A stretch of DNA of 12,531 bases from an uncultured Ruminococcus sp. (GCA_937910385.1 CALEPT010000059.1:1-12531); one strand, 5' to 3'. Positions 6,686 through 12,444 are shown, counted from the stretch's first letter. Translations and numbers: made by a program. Notes: generated from the letters alone by a model not told the origin.

Positions 6686-8008
6686 TCAGCTGCTTTTCCG
6701 GAAATTATTGTCGGTAAAGATCCTTGCGAAAATCAGTCCCAGAGGAAGAGCTACAACAATGAGCAAAGCCTTGGTGAGCCATGCCGCCGCATTTGTGATA
6801 TCGTTAAGCGCCATGAAATAAACACCCTTGTACATATACATTCCCGGCACCATTATAACTATAGATGGAACAGTAAGGGTTATCCTTGGGAAGCCTATTC
6901 CCCTCTTTATTACAGAAGCAAGAAGTCCTGCTGAAAACGCCCCTATAAAAGCAGCCGCTCCTGCGGGAATACCCGTCAGCTCAATGAGCTCAAGACGAAA
7001 GGTATTTGCTGCCATTCCGATCAGCCCTGCCGTAAGAGCCATCTTAGGAGTGCTGTTGAACATAAGCGAAAAACCGTAAACTCCGCAGAAGCTTGCGGCT
7101 GCAATCAGAACTCCATGCAGTACAGGAGCTATTTCAAGCGCCTCAAAGTCTCCGGGGCTGAACCTGAATATCTGTGCGGCAGCCCAGCCGGTAGCCGTTG
7201 CAGTAATAATTATGAGCAGCGCATATGTTATTCTTTCAATTCCTGAACGCAGATCAAGTTTTGCAAGGTCTATCCCTCCTGTTATCAGCGGAAACCCCGG
7301 TATCACAAACAGCATCGAGCATATGTAGCCTGCCTGATGTACCTCTGATACCCCGAATATCAGCTCCGCAAGCTTTATAAGCACAACGTATACGCAGCAG
7401 GCAGCCGCAACGCTTGCAGTAACATTTGCAAAAAGAGTAATATGCCGCTCGATCATTTTCTTGCGGATAAAGTTTCCTATCCCCGCACCAAAAAGAGCAC
7501 ATATCATCTCGGCGAGTCCTCCGCCGAGAAGAAACGTAAATGCACAGCAGGCTGCTCCCGAGGCAAGTCCAAGCTGCCACGCCTTATAGTTCCCGGGCAT
7601 TTCCTGAAACTTATCAAGTATCATATGAAATTGCTCTGTAGAGTACTTTCCTGCTCTATCCTTGAATCCGTCGGCAAAATTTTCAAGCTCGTTGAGCTTA
7701 TCCGTATTTACTCCGGTAGTGCTCAGGGAAATAGCATTTGTATACATTTCGCATCCCTCAACGCAGGTGTATTCTATAGACAGCAGACCTATATCAGCGT
7801 TACAGGTTATATTAAGTGCACGGGCTATCTTGTTCATCGAAGCACGGACACGCCACGCTCCTGTTCCTACTGACAGCATCATCAGACCTACCCTTCCGAC
7901 TATAGTTGCTTTTTCCTTTAAAGGAGCATTAACAGCAGGGATACTTGCCTCGCCGTCAACGATATTATGCCAGTCTATCGTCATATGCTGCTTTCTGAAA
8001 TTGCTCAT
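6686..8008 (-). CDS. ThrE-type threonine/serine exporter family protein, fused DUF1212-DUF3815
   Basis: A 440-residue integral membrane protein. Residues about 1-143 form the soluble DUF1212 part with the signature VGRVGLMMLSVGTGAWRVRASMNKIARAL (about 37-65, given in one-letter code here only to its key words VGR, GAWRVR, ARAL). Hydrophobic segments follow from about 145 to the end, ending with a second bundle that corresponds to the small DUF3815 (ThrE_2) half. In many Firmicutes and in E. coli YjjP/YjjB the halves are separate genes; here they are one chain, as in Corynebacterium ThrE. The substrate, an amino or organic acid, is not determinable. The start at 8008 is set by GGAG 8 nt upstream and the family N-terminus. 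An in-frame extension to 8128 would begin at the predicted transcription start with no ribosome binding site. Confidence 0.88.
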   Translation of the reverse strand: MSNFRKQHMTIDWHNIVDGEASIPAVNAPLKEKATIVGRVGLMMLSVGTGAWRVRASMNKIARALNITCNADIGLLSIEYTCVEGCEMYTNAISLSTTGVNTDKLNELENFADGFKDRAGKYSTEQFHMILDKFQEMPGNYKAWQLGLASGAACCAFTFLLGGGLAEMICALFGAGIGNFIRKKMIERHITLFANVTASVAAACCVYVVLIKLAELIFGVSEVHQAGYICSMLFVIPGFPLITGGIDLAKLDLRSGIERITYALLIIITATATGWAAAQIFRFSPGDFEALEIAPVLHGVLIAAASFCGVYGFSLMFNSTPKMALTAGLIGMAANTFRLELIELTGIPAGAAAFIGAFSAGLLASVIKRGIGFPRITLTVPSIVIMVPGMYMYKGVYFMALNDITNAAAWLTKALLIVVALPLGLIFARIFTDNNFRKSS

Positions 8009-8086
8009 TATTACATCTCCGAATTCAGTTATTAGTGAGCAGCAACCGGTATCGACCTCGGACGCGGACAGCTCCCGAAATGTGCC

Positions 8087-8113
8087 AAAACGGGCGGACA
8101 CACGGATCCGCCC
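8087..8113 (-). promoter_or_regulatory. GC-rich hairpin in the exporter leader
   Basis: On the minus strand GGGCGGA (8113-8107) pairs perfectly with TCCGCCC (8098-8092) around an 8-nt loop, followed by GTTTTGG. It lies 15-40 nt after the predicted transcription start and about 80 nt before the start codon. The T-run is only four bases, so a weak terminator, an attenuator, or a terminator for read-through from the MATE gene are all possible. Confidence 0.5.
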
Positions 8114-8134
8114 CCTGCTATTCACCAATAATCT

Positions 8135-8163
8135 ATTATATAATGTACGGCGCGTTTTGTCAA
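8135..8163 (-). promoter_or_regulatory. Perfect-consensus sigma-A promoter of the exporter gene
   Basis: On the minus strand, TTGACA (8158-8163), a 17-nt spacer and TATAAT (8135-8140): both hexamers match the consensus exactly. It lies just downstream of the MATE stop codon, so the exporter gene is transcribed independently. The predicted start is near 8128, giving a leader of about 120 nt. A promoter this strong is normally held in check by another control, which makes the leader hairpin worth attention. Confidence 0.88.
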
Positions 8164-8175
8164 CTATGGGAAAGC

Positions 8176-9558
8176 TTATTTCAGCAAGGATATCCTGTTT
8201 TTATTTATGCGGCGCATGAATACGAGCCCGACTGCAGCGGAAACTCCCTCCGCAATGATAAACGTCAGCCATACAAGCCACGCCCTGTCAATGTCGCTTC
8301 TTACGCCTCGCGCAAAAAGCCACGCAACAGGCAGAACGAGCACGAGCTGTCTCAGAACGGATATAACGAGCGATTCGATCCCGCTGTCAAGAGCCTGAAA
8401 GACTCCCTGCAAGGCTATGTTAAGCCCTGCAAAAACAAGGCAGAGCGAAATTACTCTTATTGCGCTTATACACAGTCTCTCTGTCTCGCCCGAAAGCCCG
8501 AACACCCTCGCGAGGGGAGCGGCAAATATCTCAAGCAGCACAAGTCCCACCGCCATAATTATCAGCGTGTAGGAAATTCCGTATTTTATACCGTCCTTTA
8601 CTCTGCGGCGGTTTTTCATTCCGTGGCTAAAGGAGACTATCGGGGTTATCGCATCTCTGAGTCCGAAAGCTGCAAAAAGTATAAACTGCTGTATCTTATA
8701 ATAAAGCCCGTAAGCCGTTACCATTGACTCGCTTACAGCAAGCAGTATACGGTTCATTCCATAAGTCATCACCGACATCAGTGCCTGAGCGATTATCGCT
8801 GGCAGACCTATTGAGTATATCGAGCCGATTATCCTGAGGGAAGGCTTCATGTAGCGCAGTCCGTTTTTCACACTCTTATTCAGGCGGAAGTGGAAGAACA
8901 CGGCAACTAAGGAAGAAACTATCTGACCTATTACCGTCGCATACGCGGCACCTTTTACTCCGAGCTCGGGAAGTCCGAGCAGTCCGTAGATGAGTATCGG
9001 GTCGAGGATAATATTCGTAAGGGCTCCTGATATCTGAGCAATGGTGGAATAGAGCGACAGTCCCGTCGCCTGCAGGAGCTTTTCAAATACAGAGAAGCAA
9101 GTTATTCCCATAGATACTACACAGCATATCCTCAGATAGCTTACAGCCATTTCGGTTATCTGAGGATTTTCGGTCTGCGAGGATATATAAGTGCGCACGC
9201 CGAATACTCCAAAGAGCATACATACTATGTATATCATAATGGCAAGGAACTCCGCATTGCCTGCCACTTTTGCTGCGCGCTTGCTGTCACCCTGCCCGAG
9301 ACATTTCGAGAGAAGCGCGTTCGTACCTACTCCCGTACCTATGCTGACCGCTATCATAAGCACTTGTATCGGAAAAGCAAGTGTCAATGCATTTAGAGCA
9401 GCCTCGCCGCCCTCCTTCATGTTCGAGACAAAAGCGCTGTCAACAATATTATAGAACGCTTGCAGGAGCATTGAAATTATCATCGGGATACCCATTGAGA
9501 GCATGAGCTTGTTCACAGGAGTCTCCGACATTTTTTTGATCGAATCCGTTTTTTCCAT
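8176..9558 (-). CDS. MATE family efflux transporter
   Basis: A multidrug and toxic-compound extrusion protein that uses a Na+ or H+ gradient to export cations, drugs or metabolites across the inner membrane. The 460-residue length and roughly 12 hydrophobic segments in two pseudo-symmetric halves are typical. The N-terminus (MSETPVNKLMLSMGIPMIISMLLQ) with NIVDSAFVS and GVGTNALLSKCLGQGD is the conserved first-half pattern, and GLRDAITPIVSFSHGMKNRRRVKDG is the matching pattern in the second half. GGAG lies 7 nt before the ATG. It has its own promoter and a leader with a terminator-like hairpin. The substrate cannot be told from sequence. Confidence 0.95.
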   Translation of the reverse strand: MEKTDSIKKMSETPVNKLMLSMGIPMIISMLLQAFYNIVDSAFVSNMKEGGEAALNALTLAFPIQVLMIAVSIGTGVGTNALLSKCLGQGDSKRAAKVAGNAEFLAIMIYIVCMLFGVFGVRTYISSQTENPQITEMAVSYLRICCVVSMGITCFSVFEKLLQATGLSLYSTIAQISGALTNIILDPILIYGLLGLPELGVKGAAYATVIGQIVSSLVAVFFHFRLNKSVKNGLRYMKPSLRIIGSIYSIGLPAIIAQALMSVMTYGMNRILLAVSESMVTAYGLYYKIQQFILFAAFGLRDAITPIVSFSHGMKNRRRVKDGIKYGISYTLIIMAVGLVLLEIFAAPLARVFGLSGETERLCISAIRVISLCLVFAGLNIALQGVFQALDSGIESLVISVLRQLVLVLPVAWLFARGVRSDIDRAWLVWLTFIIAEGVSAAVGLVFMRRINKNRISLLK

Positions 9559-9586
9559 ATTTTATCTCCTTCGATTATTTTGTCGG

Positions 9587-9652
9587 GTAAGGGTGTAAAA
9601 TGATCCTTACAGCAAAAAAGCGTAAGACCGGACATAATATCCGGACTTACGC
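9587..9652 (-). promoter_or_regulatory. Candidate transcription attenuator in the MATE leader
   Basis: In the minus-strand leader, GCGTAAG and TCCGG (9652-9640) pair with CCGGA and CTTACGC (9632-9620) around a 7-nt loop with one A-A mismatch, followed by six T (9619-9614): a complete intrinsic terminator starting about 14 nt into the transcript. Downstream, GTAAGG (9610-9605) can pair with CCTTAC (9592-9587). The four arms GTAAG, CTTAC, GTAAG and CTTAC are mutually complementary, so arm 2 could pair with arm 3 and break the terminator. No minus-strand gene lies upstream that would need this terminator. I do not recognise a known riboswitch class. Confidence 0.6.
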
Positions 9653-9672
9653 TTTCGCTACTCGACCTGAAC

Positions 9673-9701
9673 ATTATAACACAGTTTTTTGAAAAAATCA
9701 A
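9673..9701 (-). promoter_or_regulatory. Sigma-A promoter of the MATE gene
   Basis: On the minus strand, TTGATT (9696-9701), a 17-nt spacer and a perfect TATAAT (9673-9678). The predicted start near 9666 gives a leader of about 108 nt that includes the hairpin region at 9587-9652. Confidence 0.8.
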
Positions 9702-9730
9702 GAAGTTAAAATATAAAAATTTCTCTTATG

Positions 9731-9765
9731 CGAGCTGTATCAGCTCGGTCATGACCACGTGCTCG
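9731..9765 (+). repeat. Dispersed palindromic repeat, copy 3
   Basis: CGAGCTGTATCAGCTCG (9731-9747) is the same dyad as at 34-50, here read in the opposite orientation to copies 1 and 2. It is followed by the palindrome GGTCATGACC (9747-9756) and by CACGTG and GCTCG. Copies 1 and 2, read on the minus strand, likewise have the dyad followed by CCACGT and later CTCG. It is not next to a coding region. Confidence 0.65.
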
Positions 9766-9840
9766 CTCTGTATGTGGCAAGCAGTTTATCTCCACTCGCA
9801 GAAATCAATATATGTCAATATGCATAATCAAACCGTGTTT

Positions 9841-9881
9841 CACCCCTCTCCCCTGCCGCATTTTAACGAGGGGAGAAGGTG
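9841..9881. repeat. GC-rich palindromic intergenic repeat
   Basis: CACC (9841-9844) and CTCCCCT (9848-9854) pair with AGGGGAG (9869-9875) and GGTG (9878-9881), with a small internal loop and a 14-nt terminal loop. It looks like a REP/MITE-type element; a different GC-rich element with a CCCCT/AGGGG core is at the right edge of the window. No transposase or target duplication is visible. Confidence 0.55.
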
Positions 9882-9898
9882 CCGGAAACGAAAAATAG

Positions 9899-9922
9899 GA
9901 ATTTGTGCCGCATGACAAATTC
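9899..9922 (+). repeat. 8-bp inverted repeat followed by a T-rich stretch
   Basis: GAATTTGT (9899-9906) and ACAAATTC (9915-9922) are perfectly complementary with an 8-nt loop, followed by AGATTTTTGTTTTTATTTT. In form it resembles a weak plus-strand terminator, but no plus-strand gene precedes it, so it may belong to the repeat cluster. Confidence 0.45.
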
Positions 9923-10071
9923 AGATTTTTGTTTTTATTTTAATATAAGTTCGCCGTTGTGAATCCCTTTGTCACGCCGCCATTTGGCTCGGCAAGCCTT
10001 ATACCTCAGCGGTCACAACAACCTAAAACCTAAAGCCTGAAATCTGATACCTTCTATAGCTAAAAACTATC
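9923..10071. other. Non-coding stretch upstream of fprA
   Basis: No convincing gene. It holds a 7-bp inverted repeat GTTGTGA (9956-9962) with TCACAAC (10013-10019) around a GC-rich core, then an imperfect run of CCTAAA/CCTGAAA units at about 10021-10052. With the elements at 9731-9922 this makes a gene-free block of about 370 bp between the MATE and fprA promoters. Its role is unknown. Confidence 0.5.
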
Positions 10072-10100
10072 TTGCTTTTTCTTAAATTCCATGTTATAAT
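10072..10100 (+). promoter_or_regulatory. Sigma-A promoter of the fprA operon
   Basis: TTGCTT (10072-10077), a 17-nt spacer and a perfect TATAAT (10095-10100). Transcription would begin near 10107, only about 27 nt before the fprA start codon, leaving little room for leader control. Confidence 0.8.
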
Positions 10101-10133
10101 ACTATCATAATAATAAGAAATGAGGTAATCATA

Positions 10134-11294
10134 ATGATAAAGGTAACAAATGATATTTATTACATAGGAGTAAACGACCACAAGCTCGACCTTTTCGAGG
10201 GACAGTATGATGTACCCAACGGCATGGCTTATAACTCATACATCATATTCGATGAGAAGATCGCCGTGTTCGATACCGTTGACGCAAGCTTCACAGATGA
10301 GTGGCTCGGCAATATCACTGAAGTCCTTGCTGACCGCAAGCCGGATTACCTCATAGTTCAGCATATGGAACCCGACCACTCTGCAAATCTGCTCAACTTC
10401 ATAAATGAGTATCCCGATACAATCATCGTCGGCAACGCAAAGACATTTGCAATGATAGCAAATTTCTTCGAGGAGCTTGACCTCGGCGACAAGAAGCTCG
10501 TTGTCAAGGACGGAGACAAACTCTCACTCGGCAAACATGAGCTTACATTCGTTTTCGCTCCTATGGTGCATTGGCCCGAGGTAATGTTCACATATGACAG
10601 CACAGACAAGGTTCTCTTCTCTGCGGACGCTTTTGGCAAGTTCGGCGCACTCGACGTTGATGAGGACTGGGCGTGTGAGGCGCGCCGTTATTACTTCGGT
10701 ATCGTCGGCAAATACGGCGTTCAGGTTCAGGCTGTCCTCAAGAAGGCAGCTGCACTTGACATTCAGACTATATGTCCTCTCCACGGACCAATTCTCTCTG
10801 AGAACCTTGATTATTATCTCGGACTCTATAACACATGGTCAAGCTACGGCGTAGAGAGCGAGGGCGTATTCATTGCTTACACTTCCGTTTATGGTAACAC
10901 CAAAAAAGCTGCGGAGCTCCTTGCAGAAAAGCTCACCGAGAAGGGCTGCCCTAAAGTGGCTATCGCCGATCTTGCAAGAGAGGATATGGCAGAGTCCGTC
11001 GAGGACGCTTTCCGCTATGGTAAGATCGTGCTTGCAACGACCACCTATAATGCCGACATATTCCCTTTCATGAGGCAGTTCATCGGCGACCTCACCGAAA
11101 GGAATTATCAGAACCGCACTATTGGTATCATCGAGAACGGAAGCTGGGCTCCCACCGCAGCAAAGGTCATCAAGGGAATGTTTGAGAAATCAAAGGACAT
11201 AACATGGACGGATAATACCGTGACGATCAAGTCGGCTGTCAAGGCTGAAAACATCGCTCAAATAGAAGCTCTCGCAGGCGAGCTTACAAAATAA
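10134..11294 (+). CDS. fprA: Flavodiiron protein (FprA, A-type)
   Basis: A cytoplasmic flavodiiron protein that reduces O2 to water and/or NO to N2O, protecting strict anaerobes. The N-terminal metallo-beta-lactamase-like domain (about 1-245) has the full diiron ligand set: His77-x-Glu79-x-Asp81 (with His82), His146, Asp165 and His217 in CPLHGP. The C-terminal flavodoxin domain (about 246-386) has the FMN phosphate loop YTSVYGNTKKAA at 249-260. The length of 386 is usual for the A-type, with no extra rubredoxin or flavin-reductase domain, so electrons must come from a separate donor. GAGG lies 8 nt before the ATG. It heads an operon with an FTR-like protein and a thioredoxin. O2 versus NO preference cannot be read from the sequence. 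Confidence 0.97.
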   Translation: MIKVTNDIYYIGVNDHKLDLFEGQYDVPNGMAYNSYIIFDEKIAVFDTVDASFTDEWLGNITEVLADRKPDYLIVQHMEPDHSANLLNFINEYPDTIIVGNAKTFAMIANFFEELDLGDKKLVVKDGDKLSLGKHELTFVFAPMVHWPEVMFTYDSTDKVLFSADAFGKFGALDVDEDWACEARRYYFGIVGKYGVQVQAVLKKAAALDIQTICPLHGPILSENLDYYLGLYNTWSSYGVESEGVFIAYTSVYGNTKKAAELLAEKLTEKGCPKVAIADLAREDMAESVEDAFRYGKIVLATTTYNADIFPFMRQFIGDLTERNYQNRTIGIIENGSWAPTAAKVIKGMFEKSKDITWTDNTVTIKSAVKAENIAQIEALAGELTK

Positions 11295-11312
11295 ATTTTC
11301 AGGAGGGATATC

Positions 11313-11516
11313 ATGAAGATAACTCTTAACCCCGATGAAGAAGTCGTTGCACGTATCAAGGAAGGACTCAAACAGAAGGACGGCTACTGCCCGTGCAGGA
11401 TAGCAAAGACCCCCGAAAATAAATGTATGTGCAAGGAGTTCCGCGACCAGATAGCAGATCCCAACTATGAGGGCTTCTGTCACTGTATGCTATATTATAA
11501 AAGTCTGGAGGACTGA
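11313..11516 (+). CDS. Small ferredoxin-thioredoxin reductase catalytic-chain-like protein
   Basis: A 67-residue protein with six cysteines in three CxC pairs: Cys26-Pro-Cys28, Cys38-Met-Cys40 and Cys56-His-Cys58, followed by MLYYK. This is the motif set of the plant/cyanobacterial FTR catalytic chain, which uses a 4Fe-4S cluster and an adjacent disulfide to pass electrons from ferredoxin to thioredoxin. The spacing between outer pairs equals the cyanobacterial protein, but the middle pair is about seven residues nearer the first. By analogy Cys28 and Cys58 would be the redox pair and the others cluster ligands. A strong AGGAGGG precedes the ATG, 18 nt after fprA. No FTR variable chain is present in the window. 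The partner thioredoxin is the next gene. Confidence 0.88.
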   Translation: MKITLNPDEEVVARIKEGLKQKDGYCPCRIAKTPENKCMCKEFRDQIADPNYEGFCHCMLYYKSLED

Positions 11517-11519
11517 AAA

Positions 11520-11837
11520 ATGGCTGAAATAATTATCACAAAGGAAAATTTTGACGACGAGGTGCGCAATTTCAAAGATGAACCCGTGCTGCTCGACTTC
11601 TGGGCAGGCTGGTGCGGACCATGCAGCCTCCTCTCCCCCATTGTCGAGGAAATAGCAGACGAGTACGACGGACAAGTCAAGGTCGGCAAGGTCAATGTTG
11701 ATGAGCAGCCCGAACTTGCTGCAGCGTTCCGCGTCGATAACATTCCGCTGCTCGTTCTTGTCAAGGACGGCGTTATCCAGAGTCAGTCGGTCGGCTACCG
11801 CAGCAAGGAGGACGTCCTCGAATTTATTGGACTGTAA
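11520..11837 (+). CDS. trxA: Thioredoxin
   Basis: A 105-residue thioredoxin that reduces disulfides in cytoplasmic proteins. The active site WCGPC is at 31-35 (Cys32, Cys35), the buried Asp26 is in LLDFWA, and the cis-proline is Pro76 in NIPLL. The residue before the cis-proline is Ile rather than the Thr usual in TrxA, a position that influences partner choice. GGAGG (11507-11511) lies inside the end of the preceding gene, whose stop is 3 nt before this ATG, so the two are made together. The preceding FTR-like protein is the obvious reductant, and no flavin thioredoxin reductase is in the window. Likely clients include peroxide and oxygen defence enzymes, an inference from the fprA linkage. 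Confidence 0.95.
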   Translation: MAEIIITKENFDDEVRNFKDEPVLLDFWAGWCGPCSLLSPIVEEIADEYDGQVKVGKVNVDEQPELAAAFRVDNIPLLVLVKDGVIQSQSVGYRSKEDVLEFIGL

Positions 11838-11867
11838 TTGATTACAAAAATAATATCAGGGCATAAT
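11838..11867 (+). promoter_or_regulatory. Possible promoter for the 37-residue ORF
   Basis: TTGATT (11838-11843) and CATAAT (11862-11867) are separated by 18 nt. Transcription would start near 11874, in the loop of the terminator hairpin, so such a transcript would carry only the 3' arm and leave the ribosome binding site of the small ORF free. Both hexamers deviate from the consensus, so this is tentative. Confidence 0.35.
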
Positions 11868-11899
11868 ATCACCGGGGTGATATTATGCTCAATTTTTTT
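11859..11899 (+). terminator. Intrinsic terminator of the fprA-FTR-trx operon
   Basis: A 13-14 bp stem (11859-11873 with 11876-11890, one G-T wobble, CGGG loop) followed by AA and seven T (11893-11899). It lies 21 nt after the thioredoxin stop. The start codon and ribosome binding site of the 37-residue ORF lie within its 3' arm. Confidence 0.85.
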
Positions 11900-11998
11900 C
11901 TTGGAAGTCTTTTCGGAGGAACTGTTGGAGTTTTTGCCATGTGTCTGTGTACAGCTGCAAAAGAAGCTGACAAATTCGATGACGCGCAAAACAGATGA
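11885..11998 (+). CDS. 37-residue DUF3789-like small membrane protein
   Basis: A predicted single-pass membrane peptide: a hydrophobic, glycine-rich segment (residues 2-24, FFLGSLFGGTVGVFAMCLC) then a short charged tail AAKEADKFDDAQNR. The pattern of a short helix ending in C-L-C followed by AAKxADK fits the DUF3789 family of about 35-45 residue proteins with unknown function. GGGGTGATATT precedes the ATG, with the GGTG about 6 nt away. Its start lies in the terminator stem, and its codons 3-5 are the terminator T-run, so translation from a read-through transcript would be occluded. It shares the CLCxAAKxAD motif with the ORF at 12195. Family assignment is from memory of the pattern. Confidence 0.65.
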   Translation: MLNFFLGSLFGGTVGVFAMCLCTAAKEADKFDDAQNR

Positions 11999-12194
11999 CC
12001 AGCTCTATAGATACTGAACAAATCACTTTTGTGCATATCGCCGATTTCAACTCAACTATATGTAATATCTAAAAATTTTTTTGAAAAATGTAGTATTTTT
12101 AAGGTTATTTTAAGATTTCTATATCATAATATAATTGCAGAAGAAGAACGGAAAAGAATAGAAAACAAAAAAATAAAAAAGAGAGGTGACCATT
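11999..12194. other. AT-rich spacer and leader of the 41-residue ORF
   Basis: Non-coding and strongly AT-rich. It has TTGAAA at 12081-12086 and TATAAT at 12130-12135, but the two are too far apart to be one promoter and neither has a good partner, so the start of the second small gene's transcript is unclear. From about 12136 the sequence is purine-rich up to the ribosome binding site. An 83-codon plus-strand frame across this stretch looks fortuitous. Confidence 0.4.
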
Positions 12195-12320
12195 ATGTTA
12201 GCGGTAATAATTATTTCAATCGTCGGAGCACTTTCAGGACTTACTTCAGTTTGTCTTTGCAGAGCTGCAAAATGGGCTGATGAAGTGAAACAGCCAGATA
12301 TATTAACCATCATGCAATGA
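12195..12320 (+). CDS. 41-residue small membrane protein, paralogue-like to the 37-residue ORF
   Basis: A hydrophobic helix (residues 2-22, VIIISIVGALSGLTSVCLC) followed by RAAKWADEVKQPDILTIMQ. It aligns with the ORF at 11885 by the common CLCxAAKxAD block and by glycines in the helix, and both have a GGTGA-type ribosome binding site a few bases before ATTATG or CATTATG (here GAGGTGACC). A perfect terminator follows 37 nt after the stop. The two look like diverged copies of one small gene. Function is unknown: a regulatory membrane peptide, a type I toxin-like peptide or a mobile-element remnant are all open. Being flanked by a clear ribosome binding site and terminator makes it likely to be a real gene. 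Confidence 0.65.
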   Translation: MLAVIIISIVGALSGLTSVCLCRAAKWADEVKQPDILTIMQ

Positions 12321-12357
12321 AGGAATCAGTTCTATACCTAACTCTTTCCCTTCCCTT

Positions 12358-12393
12358 AAAAAACGGTTCAGCGTACACGCTGAACCGTTTTTT
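12358..12393 (+). terminator. Perfect 16-bp intrinsic terminator
   Basis: AAAAAACGGTTCAGCG (12358-12373) and CGCTGAACCGTTTTTT (12378-12393) are fully complementary with a TACA loop. The A- and T-runs make it functional in either direction: it ends the small ORF on the plus strand and could end anything arriving on the minus strand from the right. Confidence 0.92.
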
Positions 12394-12444
12394 ATTTGCC
12401 CTCTGAAAAGCAATTCGTACTTACCTTGTTTTCTATGACTTATT

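Noticed and set aside
8009..8128. A 40-residue N-terminal extension of the ThrE-type exporter
   Set aside because: It would begin at the predicted transcription start without a ribosome binding site; the ATG at 8008 has GGAG at 8 nt and matches the family N-terminus.
8035..8727. A 230-codon plus-strand frame opposite the MATE gene
   Set aside because: It is antisense to a clear membrane protein gene, has no ribosome binding site, and its composition (many Lys, Arg, Ser, Tyr) is typical of a shadow frame.
9587..9666. A guanidine-type (mini-ykkC or ykkC) riboswitch before the MATE gene
   Set aside because: No pair of ACGR-loop hairpins and no ykkC-like conserved blocks are visible, and only about 14 nt precede the terminator stem.
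9513..9701. A leader peptide across the MATE leader that could drive ribosome-mediated attenuation
   Set aside because: The frame has no ribosome binding site before its internal ATG and starts upstream of the predicted transcript start; codon content shows no run of one amino acid.
9731..9922. CRISPR array or integron-like recombination sites in the repeat-rich gap
   Set aside because: The dyads differ from each other, are not regularly spaced and have no unique spacers or nearby cas or integrase genes.
12029..12280. An 83-codon plus-strand reading frame overlapping the 41-residue ORF
   Set aside because: It begins in AT-rich spacer without a ribosome binding site, has no family-like composition, and conflicts with the well-signalled ORF at 12195.
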